Positions 1 to 10,851 of a stretch of DNA of 64,000 nt are shown here, in pieces. Source of the DNA: Brachionus rotundiformis (taxonomy: Eukaryota > Rotifera > Eurotatoria > Ploima > Brachionidae); contig JAESIW010000180.1 in the NCBI GenBank assembly GCA_016802295.1, forward strand, positions 1,491,619 through 1,555,618. The letters run 5' to 3'. The notes below the pieces were generated by a model that saw nothing but the letters and a program-made list of their open reading frames with translations, was not told the DNA's origin and made no database searches. Each line of letters opens with the position of its first letter. Position 1 is the stretch's first letter. Made by a program: the position numbers and the translations under genes.

Positions 1-2771
1 CTTACCAATGAGGTATACAATAACTTAACTACATTGGCATCCAAAAATTTAAAATTTTTCCAAATCATTCCCAAAATCTTATTCGCTCTGCCAGAACAGT
101 AGCTAACATGTGCACCCCATTTTAGATCATTCTGAAAAAACACACCCAAATCCTTTTCCAATTTTGTTTTATATAATGATTGTGTTCCATATTTATTAAA
201 AATCGTGTAGTCAAACTGAGGGTTTTTATTACCAATATGCATAACTTTACACTTTTCTACGTTTAAATCAATCGCCCATGTAATCGCCCAGCTAGAAACA
301 GTATCTATATCGCGCTGTAAAGACAAGTTATCATTTAGATGGTTAACAGCTGCCAAAATTTTCATATCATCAGCATAGACTTTTGTTTCATTATTTAAAG
401 ATTCGGATAAATCGTTTATGAAAATAACAAAAAGAAGAGGTCCAAGGACCGATCCTTGCGGAACACCACTAGTAACATCAAGCCATTCTGATTCAACTTT
501 ACCAAGAACAACTCTTTGCTTTCTTCCATCTAAAAAATTTTTTACCCAATTTAATATTCTTCCTTCGAATCCATAAGCTGATAACTTGTAGAGTAACAGT
601 CGATGTGAAACTTTGTCAAAGGCCTTGGAAAAGTCAGTGTATACGATGTCGATCTGATTGCCAGAGGCTCGTAGATTTGAGATTAAATCCATTGTTTCTA
701 GTAAATTTGTAGAGCACGACTTTTTTGGGACGAAACCGTGTTGTGCGTTAGATAAAAGAGCGTTCTTCAATAAGTGCATTAACATTAGTTCTTTAATTAT
801 GCTCTCCAATATTTTACAGACAATACTTGTAAGTGAAACAGGACGATAATTACCTGGATCAAGTTTAACTCCATTTTTATATAATGGAGTTACATTTGCA
901 TGCTTCCAAATGGAAGGTAATTCACCTGTTGCAATTGATTTTTTGAATATTAACATAATTGGTAGGCTTGCAGAATAAGCTATTTTCTTTAGAACAAATC
1001 CACTTACCTTATCGGGGCCTACTGCCTTATTTTCGTCTAAATTTTTCAACTTTTCACAAACAGTCTTAACATTAATTATCGAGTCAATATCATTTGGACA
1101 TATGACATTCGTTCTACGATTGAAGATTGGAAACTGACGATTCGAATCATCCTTTGAAAAAATCGATTGAAAACGCTTGTTTAACAAGTTGGCTATTTCT
1201 TTAGGGTCATTGCTTACTACTCCATCGGAATTTTTAAGTGCCTTTATAACTTCTCTAAATCCGTAACCTGATTTATTGTTCACATATCTATAAAACTCTT
1301 TTGGATTGCTTTTTGCACTTCCTGCAATAGATTCTTCATAACTTTTAACACCTTCTTTCACTAACTTCTCAGCTTCTTTTTTCGCTCTATTATAAAAATC
1401 TTTTTTTTGAGCGTTCCAACCATTTTTTTTAAATGCTTCCCATGCTGAATACTTTCTTCTTAAACCAGATTTTATATCCCTTCTCATCCATGGTGAAAAT
1501 TTCTTTTTTTTGTTAGAGTGGTAAATTGGGATAAAACGATTACAAGCAAAATTATACTTGTCCATAAAATACTCATACATTTCATTAACAGTTAAATTAT
1601 TAAAAATCTTTATCCAATCTATTGACTCAAAATATTGATTAAAGTTGTCATAATCACCATTTTTATACATGAAAGAAGTGATGCGAAAAGCTGACTCGGC
1701 GTTGCCCTTTAGCTCATACGTCCATGACAAACTAAGATGCGCTCTATTTAACGATCCCAATGGAGACTCGCGTTCAATAGAGTAAATTCTACTTGACTCT
1801 TCAGTAATGACTAAGTCTAAAATATTTCCAAAATCTCCATCATTACTTTGAAAAGTAGGAAAAGTAACATGCTGGTGGTAAAAACAGTCGTCAATTGTGT
1901 CTAAAAATTTTCTCTCAAAAGACTCTTCATTTAAACCAAAATACAGACCATTCCAACTGATTTTTGGCAAGTTGAAATCACCAGCTATTAAAAGACCACT
2001 AAAGCCTCGACTCCTACTTAGACACTCTTTTGATCTAACTAAAGTGTCAATTATACAATCGTTGTCTTTAAATTTTGGTGGCCTGTAAATACACCCAATT
2101 AGAACTTTTTCTCTATCTGAAACTATTGAACACCAACATTGCTCCACTGAATTACTCCGGAGAATTTCATCCTCCACTTCATAACTCTTTATTGCTTCTC
2201 GGACATATATACATACTCCACCACCTCCTCTGTCTTTCCTGGTTGAGAAGAACATGTTGTAACCGCGGATACGTGGTGCGTAATTTTCATCAAACCAAGT
2301 CTCTGTTACTAGAACAACATCGTATTCTTTGTCTTTAACTAGCAGTTCGAGTTCATTGAATTTATTACCAAGCGAAGTTGCATTCGTGTAAAAGAATTTT
2401 AGATGATTAACTGGTACCACACACTCTATTTCTTGCTTTTTTTTGCTAAAGTTATTCATCACATATTTATATACATTTTCTTCATGATTATTCAATAAAG
2501 CTTCATTTATCGAACAATTCTTATCATAGTGGTACTGATGATGGTCACCACTATGACTAAATTCAAAAAGTGTACTAGTAACCTCGACCCCGGCCTCGAG
2601 CCTGAGTTGTCGAGCTCGTGCCCCTTCGAGGTTCGGTTCGGTAGTTTGACCTTGATCCGTACCTGTAACTTGGTCCGCTCTCATCTTCCTCCTCTTGTAT
2701 CCTAAAGCGTCTAAGCTCGAAACCTCTGATACCCCAGCGAAAGGGCAAGTTTTGATTCTCTTCTTCTTCAT
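1..2771 (-). CDS. LINE ORF2: APE-type endonuclease and reverse transcriptase (partial)
   Basis: Makes the nick and the cDNA during target-primed reverse transcription. The N-terminal part (about 2400 down to 1700) has the endonuclease signatures NATSLGNKFNEL, VTETWF and GDFNLP. The RT part (about 1050 down to 300) has VYTDFSKAFDKVSH, SGVPQGSVLGPLLF and the catalytic YADD (about 366-377). The frame is open for about 923 codons to position 1, and the C-terminus is missing. Possible starts are Met at 2771, 2684 or 2459. The first two lie inside ORF1, in the +1 frame relative to it; the last lies after ORF1 ends. I checked the same frame at the endonuclease, the middle, the RT and the window edge, and saw no frameshift. 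Confidence 0.9.
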   Translation of the reverse strand, partial: MKKKRIKTCPFAGVSEVSSLDALGYKRRKMRADQVTGTDQGQTTEPNLEGARARQLRLEAGVEVTSTLFEFSHSGDHHQYHYDKNCSINEALLNNHEENVYKYVMNNFSKKKQEIECVVPVNHLKFFYTNATSLGNKFNELELLVKDKEYDVVLVTETWFDENYAPRIRGYNMFFSTRKDRGGGGVCIYVREAIKSYEVEDEILRSNSVEQCWCSIVSDREKVLIGCIYRPPKFKDNDCIIDTLVRSKECLSRSRGFSGLLIAGDFNLPKISWNGLYFGLNEESFERKFLDTIDDCFYHQHVTFPTFQSNDGDFGNILDLVITEESSRIYSIERESPLGSLNRAHLSLSWTYELKGNAESAFRITSFMYKNGDYDNFNQYFESIDWIKIFNNLTVNEMYEYFMDKYNFACNRFIPIYHSNKKKKFSPWMRRDIKSGLRRKYSAWEAFKKNGWNAQKKDFYNRAKKEAEKLVKEGVKSYEESIAGSAKSNPKEFYRYVNNKSGYGFREVIKALKNSDGVVSNDPKEIANLLNKRFQSIFSKDDSNRQFPIFNRRTNVICPNDIDSIINVKTVCEKLKNLDENKAVGPDKVSGFVLKKIAYSASLPIMLIFKKSIATGELPSIWKHANVTPLYKNGVKLDPGNYRPVSLTSIVCKILESIIKELMLMHLLKNALLSNAQHGFVPKKSCSTNLLETMDLISNLRASGNQIDIVYTDFSKAFDKVSHRLLLYKLSAYGFEGRILNWVKNFLDGRKQRVVLGKVESEWLDVTSGVPQGSVLGPLLFVIFINDLSESLNNETKVYADDMKILAAVNHLNDNLSLQRDIDTVSSWAITWAIDLNVEKCKVMHIGNKNPQFDYTIFNKYGTQSLYKTKLEKDLGVFFQNDLKWGAHVSYCSGRANKILGMIWKNFKFLDANVVKLLYTSLV

Positions 2772-3144
2772 TTTTGGATTTTCTTAACGCTCTTAGCTCT
2801 TTATCAACTATTCGTTGTGCTTGAGTTAAATCTGGATTAATGTAAACCTTCTGGTGACCCGATAGCGTCCTCAAAGTTTTTGCTGACATCAATAGCTCGT
2901 TTCTATTTCTCTCACTTGCTAATTGAACTAAAATCGGAGGATCATAGGAAACACCAATTTTTTCCTTAAACCTTCTTACATTAATTATATTCTTCTTATC
3001 AAACTTGATTGAAGCAAAAAGATTCTCAATTTCCGCTTTATCTTCGTCATACCTCTCTTTTGGTTCTTGCTTCTCAGACTTTTTGATTCCAAAAATAATT
3101 ACGTTTTTTGAACGCTTTTCTCTCTCTTCCTGGTCAATCATCAT
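2575..3144 (-). CDS. LINE ORF1: RRM-like nucleic-acid-binding protein
   Basis: A 189-residue protein expected to coat the element RNA. The core SKNVIIFGI ... NVRRFKEKIG ... PPILVQLAS ... VYINPDLTQAQRIVDKELR matches the RNA-recognition module common in LINE ORF1 proteins. The end is Arg/Gly-rich (QARGRGRGY), typical of RNA-binding tails. The reading frame continues about 57 codons upstream of the first Met without another ATG, until a TAG at 3316-3318. The copy may therefore be 5'-truncated, or may initiate upstream at a non-AUG codon. It overlaps ORF2 by up to 197 nt. Confidence 0.8.
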   Translation of the reverse strand: MMIDQEEREKRSKNVIIFGIKKSEKQEPKERYDEDKAEIENLFASIKFDKKNIINVRRFKEKIGVSYDPPILVQLASERNRNELLMSAKTLRTLSGHQKVYINPDLTQAQRIVDKELRALRKSKNEEEENQNLPFRWGIRGFELRRFRIQEEEDESGPSYRYGSRSNYRTEPRRGTSSTTQARGRGRGY

Positions 3145-3644
3145 ACCAACTCGTATATCAAGATCGACGCCAGAAATCTGACTCTTATCTCGATTTACAT
3201 TATTTAATAACGCGTCCCGCCAATTGTTAAATTTTAAATTTTTTTGGCTACTAAATAATAAATAATTTAGGCTACGTATAAATAATTTCCGATGTCTAAA
3301 ATCAAATAAATCTCTCTAATAATTTTTTAATAGAATTTACGTAATAATTCGTTTCGCAAAACTTCAGTTAATGAAGAACTGACTTATATAGTAAGTATTA
3401 TTTATTATATACATTTTTTATTCAAATAATACAGATAAATTAAACTAAATTGCATCTTAACAATTTTATAAAATCAATTTTAAAAAAAATACATTAAATT
3501 AAAATTTTAAAAATGAAAAAGTAATAAAGACAAATTAGTATAAATAGAAATATTTTATTAATTTAATAATTAATAAAGAAAGGATTAAATTAATAAAATT
3601 TACAATTAAAAATTTTTTAGTCTAAAATATTTTAATTTATTCAG

Positions 3645-4310
3645 AAAGTAATGCAAAGAATAGTCAAAAGATTTCTTTTGCATAAGCAACGCGAATCAGA
3701 TGAGGTCGGAGAGACCGACCTAGAGGAACTCAAACAAGACTTACAAATGGCTCGTTACGAAACTCTTAATGATCTTAAGCGAATAAGGGACGAAAATAGT
3801 CGTTTAATAGGATACGTGAGCCAAGGTCTCTTATTGATAGGTGAAGAAATATTTAAAGATACACAATCAGAAAATGCGTTTAGATTTAGAGAACTCAAGA
3901 ATGCAGAACTGGAATACCAAGAGACTTTGGTTGACTTTGAAAAGAAAGAAACTCGAAGATCATTTTCCAACACGTTCAAATCTGATTCTATTGACTCTGG
4001 TCTTCAAAGTTTTCGTGATTTAACCAATATGGTTCACTCAAGTAACAAGATAACAAGCATTGAAAGCTTAAATTATTTAGACAATCGATCGGAAGACAGT
4101 GATGATCAGTACATTGAGTATCAAGCATCTAATACGCCTGAATTTGAAGCAAATGGTGCTGTTAATCATTCAAATTTGGCGGACATCGACTCTAATGGAG
4201 AAATTATCGATTACCAAAAAACTAAAAACAATAATTTGCATGTCATAAATGAGGAAGAAGAAATTTCAACTGATTCTTTAAATGAGAAAACAGATAGCAC
4301 TAAAATGTAA
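3645..4310 (+). CDS. TRPC-like cation channel, C-terminal exon (partial gene)
   Basis: This reads as the last exon of a canonical transient receptor potential channel. A pyrimidine-rich acceptor ending in cag at 3642-3644 opens the frame K-V-M-Q-R-I-V-K-R. It is followed by DLEELKQDLQMARYE, which resembles the conserved post-TRP-box helix of TRPC/TRP channels (VMRxLVKRY ... ELKQDISxxRYE). The remaining ~150 residues are acidic, Ser/Asn-rich and unconserved, like TRP cytoplasmic tails. The transmembrane exons must lie to the left of the window. The antisense LINE occupies all visible upstream DNA, so it is in an intron of this gene or separates the exon from a broken gene. An independent gene starting at Met 3651 is less likely, because the helix begins abruptly. 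Confidence 0.6.
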   Translation, partial: KVMQRIVKRFLLHKQRESDEVGETDLEELKQDLQMARYETLNDLKRIRDENSRLIGYVSQGLLLIGEEIFKDTQSENAFRFRELKNAELEYQETLVDFEKKETRRSFSNTFKSDSIDSGLQSFRDLTNMVHSSNKITSIESLNYLDNRSEDSDDQYIEYQASNTPEFEANGAVNHSNLADIDSNGEIIDYQKTKNNNLHVINEEEEISTDSLNEKTDSTKM

Positions 4311-6017
4311 AATAATAAATTTAAAATATTTTTTTCAAAACTAATTCATCTATTTAAATTTAAATAATTATAAAAAAATAAAAAAAATCAATTTATTTAT
4401 AAAAATAAAATATTAAATTTTGAGTTTATCTTTATTCACTTGATTCAATTTTTTTTTTAAACCATAATAATCTACAGTATATTAATATTTAATACTTCAT
4501 TTCAAATAAATATAATTGATCTTTACTTAATTATAACCAAGTGATTTTTAATTGTTTATAGTTTTTGATAGAAATTACTGATTAAATGTTTAGTAAAGTT
4601 TAATTTAGCTTATTTAAATTTAAAAGTAATAATAATAATATGAGCCACAACTGGCATAACCTGTAGAGCAAGACTAAAAGTCTCACTATCGAAGAGTTAC
4701 AAAACATAAAATAAATGACTAAAAAGACTAAGATTTGTTTAATTGTAGTTGATCAGACGCTAAAAAATCGACCAGTTTCTTTTTAAAATTGTCTTTCGAA
4801 TTTGCTGCCAATACATAGGTGCATTTAGTTTCTATTATTACAGAATTTAAGTTAAATTAATTTAATTTTTGCTAATTATAATCAAATATTTATCTAAATA
4901 AACAATAGATTGGGTTTTATCTAAAAGTATTTTATCAATTTTTCCCAATATTTTTTTTGTTTTCATTTTTATTAAAAGTTTTAATTGTTTGAAAAATTAG
5001 AATTCAATTTTTTTAATTAATGTAATTTTTTGCGAATAGTAATTTTCCTAAATTTTTCTTAACAAGCCATCGAGTTAGTAGCAAAAATAACAAACAAAAA
5101 CAAGGATTATTAAGAACAAATTAAATATTTTTCATATCAATTAATTTTACTTTTTTAAGATTGACGCATTTCGATGAAATACTTTCTTTGGAATTTGATA
5201 TAAAAAGTGCATACAAAATTATTAAATTTTATATATTTAAGAAAGTTATTTATTCATATTTACGAATATTAATTAATGTTGGCAATTTAAATTAAAAAAA
5301 AAATCAAAATTATACTATTTCTCAATAAATAGATTAAATTCTTGAATAAATATTTTTCTTAGCAAATACTCCAAGCCATTATTATACCACCTAAGCAAAG
5401 TGTCTGTTATTTTATTTGGCATTTTTTAGATTAAAATAATAATAAAGATTAACTGCATGTTTGGCAAGCTTGGAGACAGTTGACACCTGGTTTTGGTAGT
5501 TTATATTGTTCGCGCTATCTCAAATTAGTTTTTAAAAAAATTGACTCCTCAAGATTCACAAATTTGTTCTGGCAGTTGGTTCCATCCTTTTATTACTCTA
5601 TTTTAGTTTGTTTGATGTAGGCTAGGTAGGATCTCCTTTAATGGACCCTCTCAGACAATTTCTGCAGCCTTAATTTTCTTAATCTCTCTTTATACGTCAT
5701 ATATGTCTGAGATGACGCATAGATTTCGTAGCCCTGCTTTAAAATAATATGAAAATAAAGATAATATTTATTCTAATCTAAAATTATTTATTTAATTTTT
5801 CGAAAAAAAATTATTTAAATTGATTAAACATTATTGATTTAATATAAATGAAACAAAATTTAAATTTAAATTTAAAAAAAAAACAAAAACAAGTTTAATA
5901 GCTAAGTAAATTCTTTATAGACGTTTACTCATTTTTAAGATTTTATCATATCTGATCTAATAGTTTTCTAGATTCGGCATTCAGGACTGATTAATTAGTT
6001 TTTTGTTCTGTTCAGGT
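4311..6017. other. AT-rich intergenic DNA with a LINE relic
   Basis: About 1.7 kb between the TRPC exon and the small membrane-protein gene. It carries poly(A)-signal-like AATAAA strings just after the TRPC stop and a decayed LINE 3' end near 5540-5750. A more complex stretch at about 4640-4690 contains the short hairpin AGACT-AAA-AGTCT. No ORF or splice pattern is convincing. Confidence 0.5.
5540..5750 (-). mobile_element. Decayed 3' end of a LINE coding region
   Basis: Read on the minus strand, a degenerate frame gives RLRKLRLQKLSERV and, after stops, the uninterrupted peptide WNQLPEQICES. That motif matches the C-terminal tail commonly found after the RT of CR1/Jockey-like LINEs (WNxLPxxVVxS). 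Internal stops show it is a dead fragment. It is not part of the intact element at 1-3318, whose 3' end points off the other side. Confidence 0.55.
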
Positions 6018-6359
6018 CTAAGCATCAACGAGCTCAAAGTGCTTCTTTGATGGACGACAAATTCCAACCGCATATAACAAAAAGGCAACAACACTGATTA
6101 CCAAACATGTAGCTAAAGAAACATTGTATTAACTAAAGCAAATGGAATGAGTTTAAAACTGACCTGCTAGGATGTAGAGAACAGCGGGCCAAGCGGCAAA
6201 AAACCCTCCAGTAAAGTCTTCTTTTGGGTTTTGTCTGGCAAAGCCATCTCGATTCAAAGCGATAAGCTCATCTTTGCTTATCGATGAATCCTCACCCATC
6301 ACACCGCTTGTCACAAAACATAAAATAGCTAAACTTAATCCTAGTACGAGTCTAGTCAT
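6018..6359 (-). CDS. Small type I membrane protein, two exons, unidentified
   Basis: Spliced model: exons 6164-6359 and 6018-6112, with a 51-nt intron (GTCAGT ... CTTTAG), giving 96 residues. The N-terminus is a clear signal peptide (MTRLVLGLSLAILCFVTSGVMG). A hydrophilic ectodomain of about 35 residues follows, then a transmembrane segment built across the splice junction (AVLYILAATCLVISVVAFLLYAVG) and a short basic tail ending KKHFELVDA. The intron lies inside the TM segment, so an unspliced reading loses the membrane anchor. I do not recognise the family. It is divergent from Atg8, with about 700 bp between the two start codons. Confidence 0.65.
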
Positions 6360-7063
6360 TTTTTTCTCTATAAAATAAAATTATAAAATTTAAATGCAAA
6401 TAATTTATAGGCTCTCGGTATTAGGCAATACAAAGTTCTAGAAATAAAAATAAAAAATTTAAATTAATTTTAAGACGAGTTACCAAGCGATCTCAAGGCT
6501 CGGTACATGCTCGCATCTTTTTTTTTTCAAAAGCGTTGTGTATTTTAATTCTGCATAAAAAATCAATATATTATAATCCATTATTTGCTTAAGACTATTT
6601 TTAGTCGCAGCACTTTTGGCGCAAAATATATATTTTATGCGAATTTAATATAAATTTATATATGTGATTCATATTGTATATTTTATGAATATTTCAAGTC
6701 AAAATTTTTTATTATAATCACGCAAATAAAAGGCATAAAGAACATAATACTAACTTCGCAATTCAAATGATCTCTCTGTGCCAAATATTTTGCTATTTAA
6801 AGCCGTACCTCTTGCTCAAGAAAAAAGAAAAAAATAAAAAATATTTTTTTCATAAAATTTACTCTCATTAATAACAAAATTCCACTAAGAACGCTCATAA
6901 TACGAGCATAATTTAATTTCGTATTTCTAATTTTTATTTTTTTTTCCATCCCAAGTATAACATATGATCAGTATTGATTTTGATCATTTCAGTCCCAACT
7001 AGCTATTTAAATAGACGAAATTTTATTTTATTTTTTAGAAATAATAAGCTTAGTTTTCACAAA
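6360..7063. promoter_or_regulatory. Shared upstream region of two divergent genes
   Basis: A 704-bp non-coding stretch between the start of the small membrane protein (-) and Atg8 (+). It should contain both promoters. It is AT-rich, with poly(T) tracts and a TATAAAAT-like string just upstream of the minus-strand start. I cannot assign a transcription start site. Confidence 0.4.
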
Positions 7064-7468
7064 ATGAAGTTCAGATTCCGCGAAGAGAACACCTTGGGTA
7101 AGTTAAGAGGCTTGATGGAACCATTCTGGACTAAAAGCTTTTTTTAAGAGCAACGAAAGAGCGAGGCTGAGAAAATAAGAACTAAGTACCCGGACCGGAT
7201 CCCGGTCGTGGTCGAGCGAGTGCCCAACTCGCAGATACCCGAAATAGATAAAAGAAAGTTCCTAGTGCCTAATGACATATCAGTGGCTCAATTCATGTGG
7301 ATTATACGCAAGCGCATCCAGTTGCCATCGGAAAAGGCGATTTTTCTCTTTGTAAATAAGACAATACCTCAATCTTCGTCGACCATGGGACAAATTTACA
7401 CAAACTTCAAAGATGAGGACGGCTTTTTGTACATTGCTTACAGTGGTGAGAACACTTTTGGTCACTAA
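7064..7468 (+). CDS. GABARAP: Atg8 / GABARAP-type ubiquitin-like autophagy protein
   Basis: Exons 7064-7097 and 7149-7468 join over a 51-nt intron (GTAAGT ... TTAAG) to give 117 residues, the usual GABARAP length. The start MKFRFREENTL and the core RKSEAEKIRTKYPDRIPVV, KFLVPNDISVAQF, IRKRIQL, FVNKTIPQSSSTMGQIY and FLYIAYSGEN are all conserved. The protein ends ...FGH. The penultimate Gly is the one Atg4 exposes for conjugation to phosphatidylethanolamine on autophagosomes, with a single residue (His) to remove. The longest unspliced ORF starts at 7208 and misses the N-terminal helices, so the spliced start at 7064 is preferred. Confidence 0.96.
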
Positions 7469-10400
7469 GCGGACACCACTGTCTTTTCTCTTTCTCAATT
7501 GAACAATAGCAAGATTTTCACAAACAAATTTGGATATTAATGTTATTTCAACTATTTAATGTTTTTTAAAATGTAAATAAAAAAAAAATAAAAAAAAAAA
7601 TGTTAAAATATTAATAAACTTCTAAAAATATTTAGTTGTTTAGTGGACATTTAATTTTTTTCTTGCATATTAAATCTTAGACTGCAGATACTTCAACATT
7701 AATGAATAAATTTTTAAAAAAAAATATTTTCGTTTTATTTAATAGTCTGAAAGTGAAATTTAAAATTGCTCAAACCAAAATTAGATAAGATAATGGCAAA
7801 GTGAAAAACTAATTAGATAATTAAGAATATTTTTTGGCGTTCTAATGAAACTATTTATCTCAAATTATTTCACCATTGTTATAGAATTTTTATTCTTGTC
7901 TCGGCTTTGTTAAATAACCCTACAAAAAATATTATGTACTTTCTAATAAGTAAGAGTACCAAGTTTTTTGGAGAATATTTTTCGGTTTAAAAGATAAGCT
8001 CTTTTGGTCTTAATCCCTCTTCAATAGTTGGAATCCTCTTATCAATGCATTGTTAACACCAGAAGTTCCGACATATTTGTGTCGGACTTGTGTTTATTTT
8101 TTTAACATGGTAGAAGTTCTTGCATGTTCTAAATATATTTCTCTAAGTTTTAGTGCATATTTTCTTAAGTACGGGAATACAGTAGGTACAAATTTTCTTG
8201 CAGCTATTTTACTTAAAGTAATAAATGATAAAATGGTACAACTATTTTCATAAAATTAAATCTAACATCCTGTAAAATTCTCAATATTTAGCAGGAATCA
8301 AATTTTTATGTTTACAGACTTTTATCATACAACTAATGTTGTACTTTTTTTTTAACTTTAGAAAAGATAATTGAAACAGATTTTAACTTTTTGTTCTGTT
8401 TCTTTTGAACCAAATTTCGCAAAAAATTTTTCCTTTTTTCCTAATAGTAAGATTTTCCTAATAGTTTCTTCAATGGTCTGGTTACTTAGCTTAAGACAGA
8501 AGCAATATATTGATTTAAATAGAAACGAATATTAACACCAGAAGCACCAAGCATTTTTTCGTGATTTTTTTATCCAAAATATTTTTTAAATATTTATTAA
8601 ATTTTCTTTGATATAACGATAAAATCTACATAATTCATAAAAGATTGATTTATATTAAAATCTGTCGAATAGATATGATGCTTTAACTAATAAAAAAATG
8701 ATAATGTAAAAGCAAATAATATGAGTTGTACCATATTCAAAAATTACTGTTGTTATTATATTTAATTCCTAAGTATCAGCTATTTGTTAATTAAAAATTA
8801 TAATTTTCATAATTATTTTCAAAATACTTGGTCATATGATTGTTAAAAAATAAATTAATTTCAATACCTGAAAAACTCCAAAAGAACTAAATTGGTAGCA
8901 AATAGAAAATCATTAGTTTTATGGCGAAGAAATAAGCTTTATTTAATAATTAATTTATCTGAATTTGCACAAACTGTTTTTGTGATAAGAATTTAAAAAA
9001 ATGTTAATATTCAGTAAAAAAAATATATACTTTTTTAAATTATATGTTGATCATTTAATTAAGAATAACACTTTAAATCAAAATATTTCCATTTTTAGCT
9101 CCATTTTAAATAAAGATTTATTTTTCTTATTTTAAAATAAATTGAATAGATTTTGTACAAGTAAAAATCAATTATAATTCTTGATTATTTATCTTTTGTG
9201 GTTTTAATTAACAATACATTTTTTTGTAAATCGAAATTAAAATATAATTACAAGAAAATAATTTTTTTTATGCTTTGACTTAAATTGATCTTTTATAAAG
9301 ATGGCTTTTCTGAAATTAGATTATTCAAAAAAATATATAAAATCAAATCGAGTTTTGTGTAATTATTCTAATAATAATTAGCATCAGATGCTCAACATTA
9401 AACAAATTAAATTTAAATTGTGCAGAGTGCTTCTTGAATAAAAAAATAAAAAATAAATTAATTTCACTTGAGAAATAAAAATATTTATATATTTTAGTTA
9501 AATTTTTTTGCTTCAATACAATTCCGGATAATCTCAAGTTTATTTTAAATGAAATCAAATATTTTATTTTCAGATTAAGTATACAATTTATCGTTATGAT
9601 CTATTAATTAGGGTCTATTTAACTCCATCCAAAACAAAACCAAAATGCGATTGTTTTTTAATATATAATATAAAGTAATAAAAAAATTTCAAAAGTAATT
9701 TATTTGAATAAACTTAAGAATTTGATTAAGCATTTGATATCCATGCAAAATAATAATTCCAAATAATTTATCTAATTTCAAAAGTCTAAGTGTCGCAATT
9801 TTTCATACATTTTAAAGAAAAAATTTACCTTTATGTTATTCATTTCAGAAATTTAGATTATTAATTTTTTGAAATAATTTAAAGACCATATATAGACGCA
9901 CCTTTAATAACAAATTGCGGTGAGTATCGGAAACCTAATCAATTTTTGATCCGGGTATTTTTCAATCGATCATTATCTTAAATACCAAAAGTAAATTAAT
10001 TATCATTTAAGTAGATCGCTCAAAAACCCTTAATCTCAAATTTGTAAAAGTTTTTCGCTGCCATAAATCCAGCAAAAAGTATATTAACCCAAAAAAAAAA
10101 GTAAACAAAAATCTTCTTCCTGATGCTTCAGCAAATTACAGAGTGCTGATTAAACCAAAGAAAGCTTAGATCTTGGGTGAAAAAATCAAGTAAATATTTT
10201 TATAGGAATTTTATTTCGTATTTAATTAAAAAAAATTCAAAAATAATTCCTAAACAAAATTGGTAAACATTGGAGGTAAGATAATAAAAATATCCAAAAT
10301 TGATCTCATTGTATTCAGGATTACTAAAGTCTTAGGAAAATATCTAAGCGCTCTTAATGACCTTTTATAAGATTAAATTTAAAGTTATTTCTAATATAAG

Positions 10401-10851
10401 ATTGCTATTTTGAGTTATCGAAGTTGTTAGATCGGATCAGATTAATGGTAAAGATAAATGGCATCGAGACCATTTAGTACATTAGAGCTATTCTACTTGT
10501 TTTGTTATCTCAAATTCACTCGGAATCAATCAAAAAGTCTTGTCAATCATTATGATAAATATAAATTTGATTTTAACTTGATTAACTTAAATCTCTTCTT
10601 TTCAAGTCAAATATTAGCATGAAAGAACCCATTAATATTAGATCTTAAGGAATCGAAAACTTAAATAAATTAGATATGTACTTATTCCTATTTTCTAATA
10701 TTGAAATTTGATGCTCTCAATTTATCATTCTACTTTAAATAGACATCAAAAATTTTATTACAATTTGGTTTATTAGTAAAAAAAATAAAATATGTTTCGG
10801 ATTTGGTTTTGTTGTTACAAATTTTTTAAAAAATATTAAATTCCTTTCTAG

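Larger units (their letters stand above)
1..3318 (-). mobile_element. Non-LTR (LINE-type) retrotransposon, 3' end off the window
   Basis: Two overlapping minus-strand reading frames have the layout of a CR1/Jockey-like LINE: an RNA-binding ORF1 followed by an endonuclease plus reverse-transcriptase ORF2. ORF2 is open from its start to the window edge without a stop, so the copy looks young. The left edge cuts it after the RT, so the 3' tail and target duplication cannot be seen. The 5' boundary is uncertain: the ORF1 frame stays open upstream of its first Met to a TAG at 3316-3318, then the sequence becomes plain AT-rich DNA. Clade assignment is inference from motif style. Confidence 0.9.

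Noticed and set aside
658..2338. Plus-strand ORFs within the LINE
   Set aside because: They are antisense shadows of the long intact endonuclease/RT frame on the minus strand.
8050..8253. 67-codon plus-strand ORF
   Set aside because: It overlaps a hairpin repeat, has a composition expected of AT-rich DNA, and shows no family or splice context.
9343..9558. 71-codon minus-strand ORF
   Set aside because: Phe/Ile/Asn/Lys-rich translation typical of random AT-rich sequence; no supporting signal.
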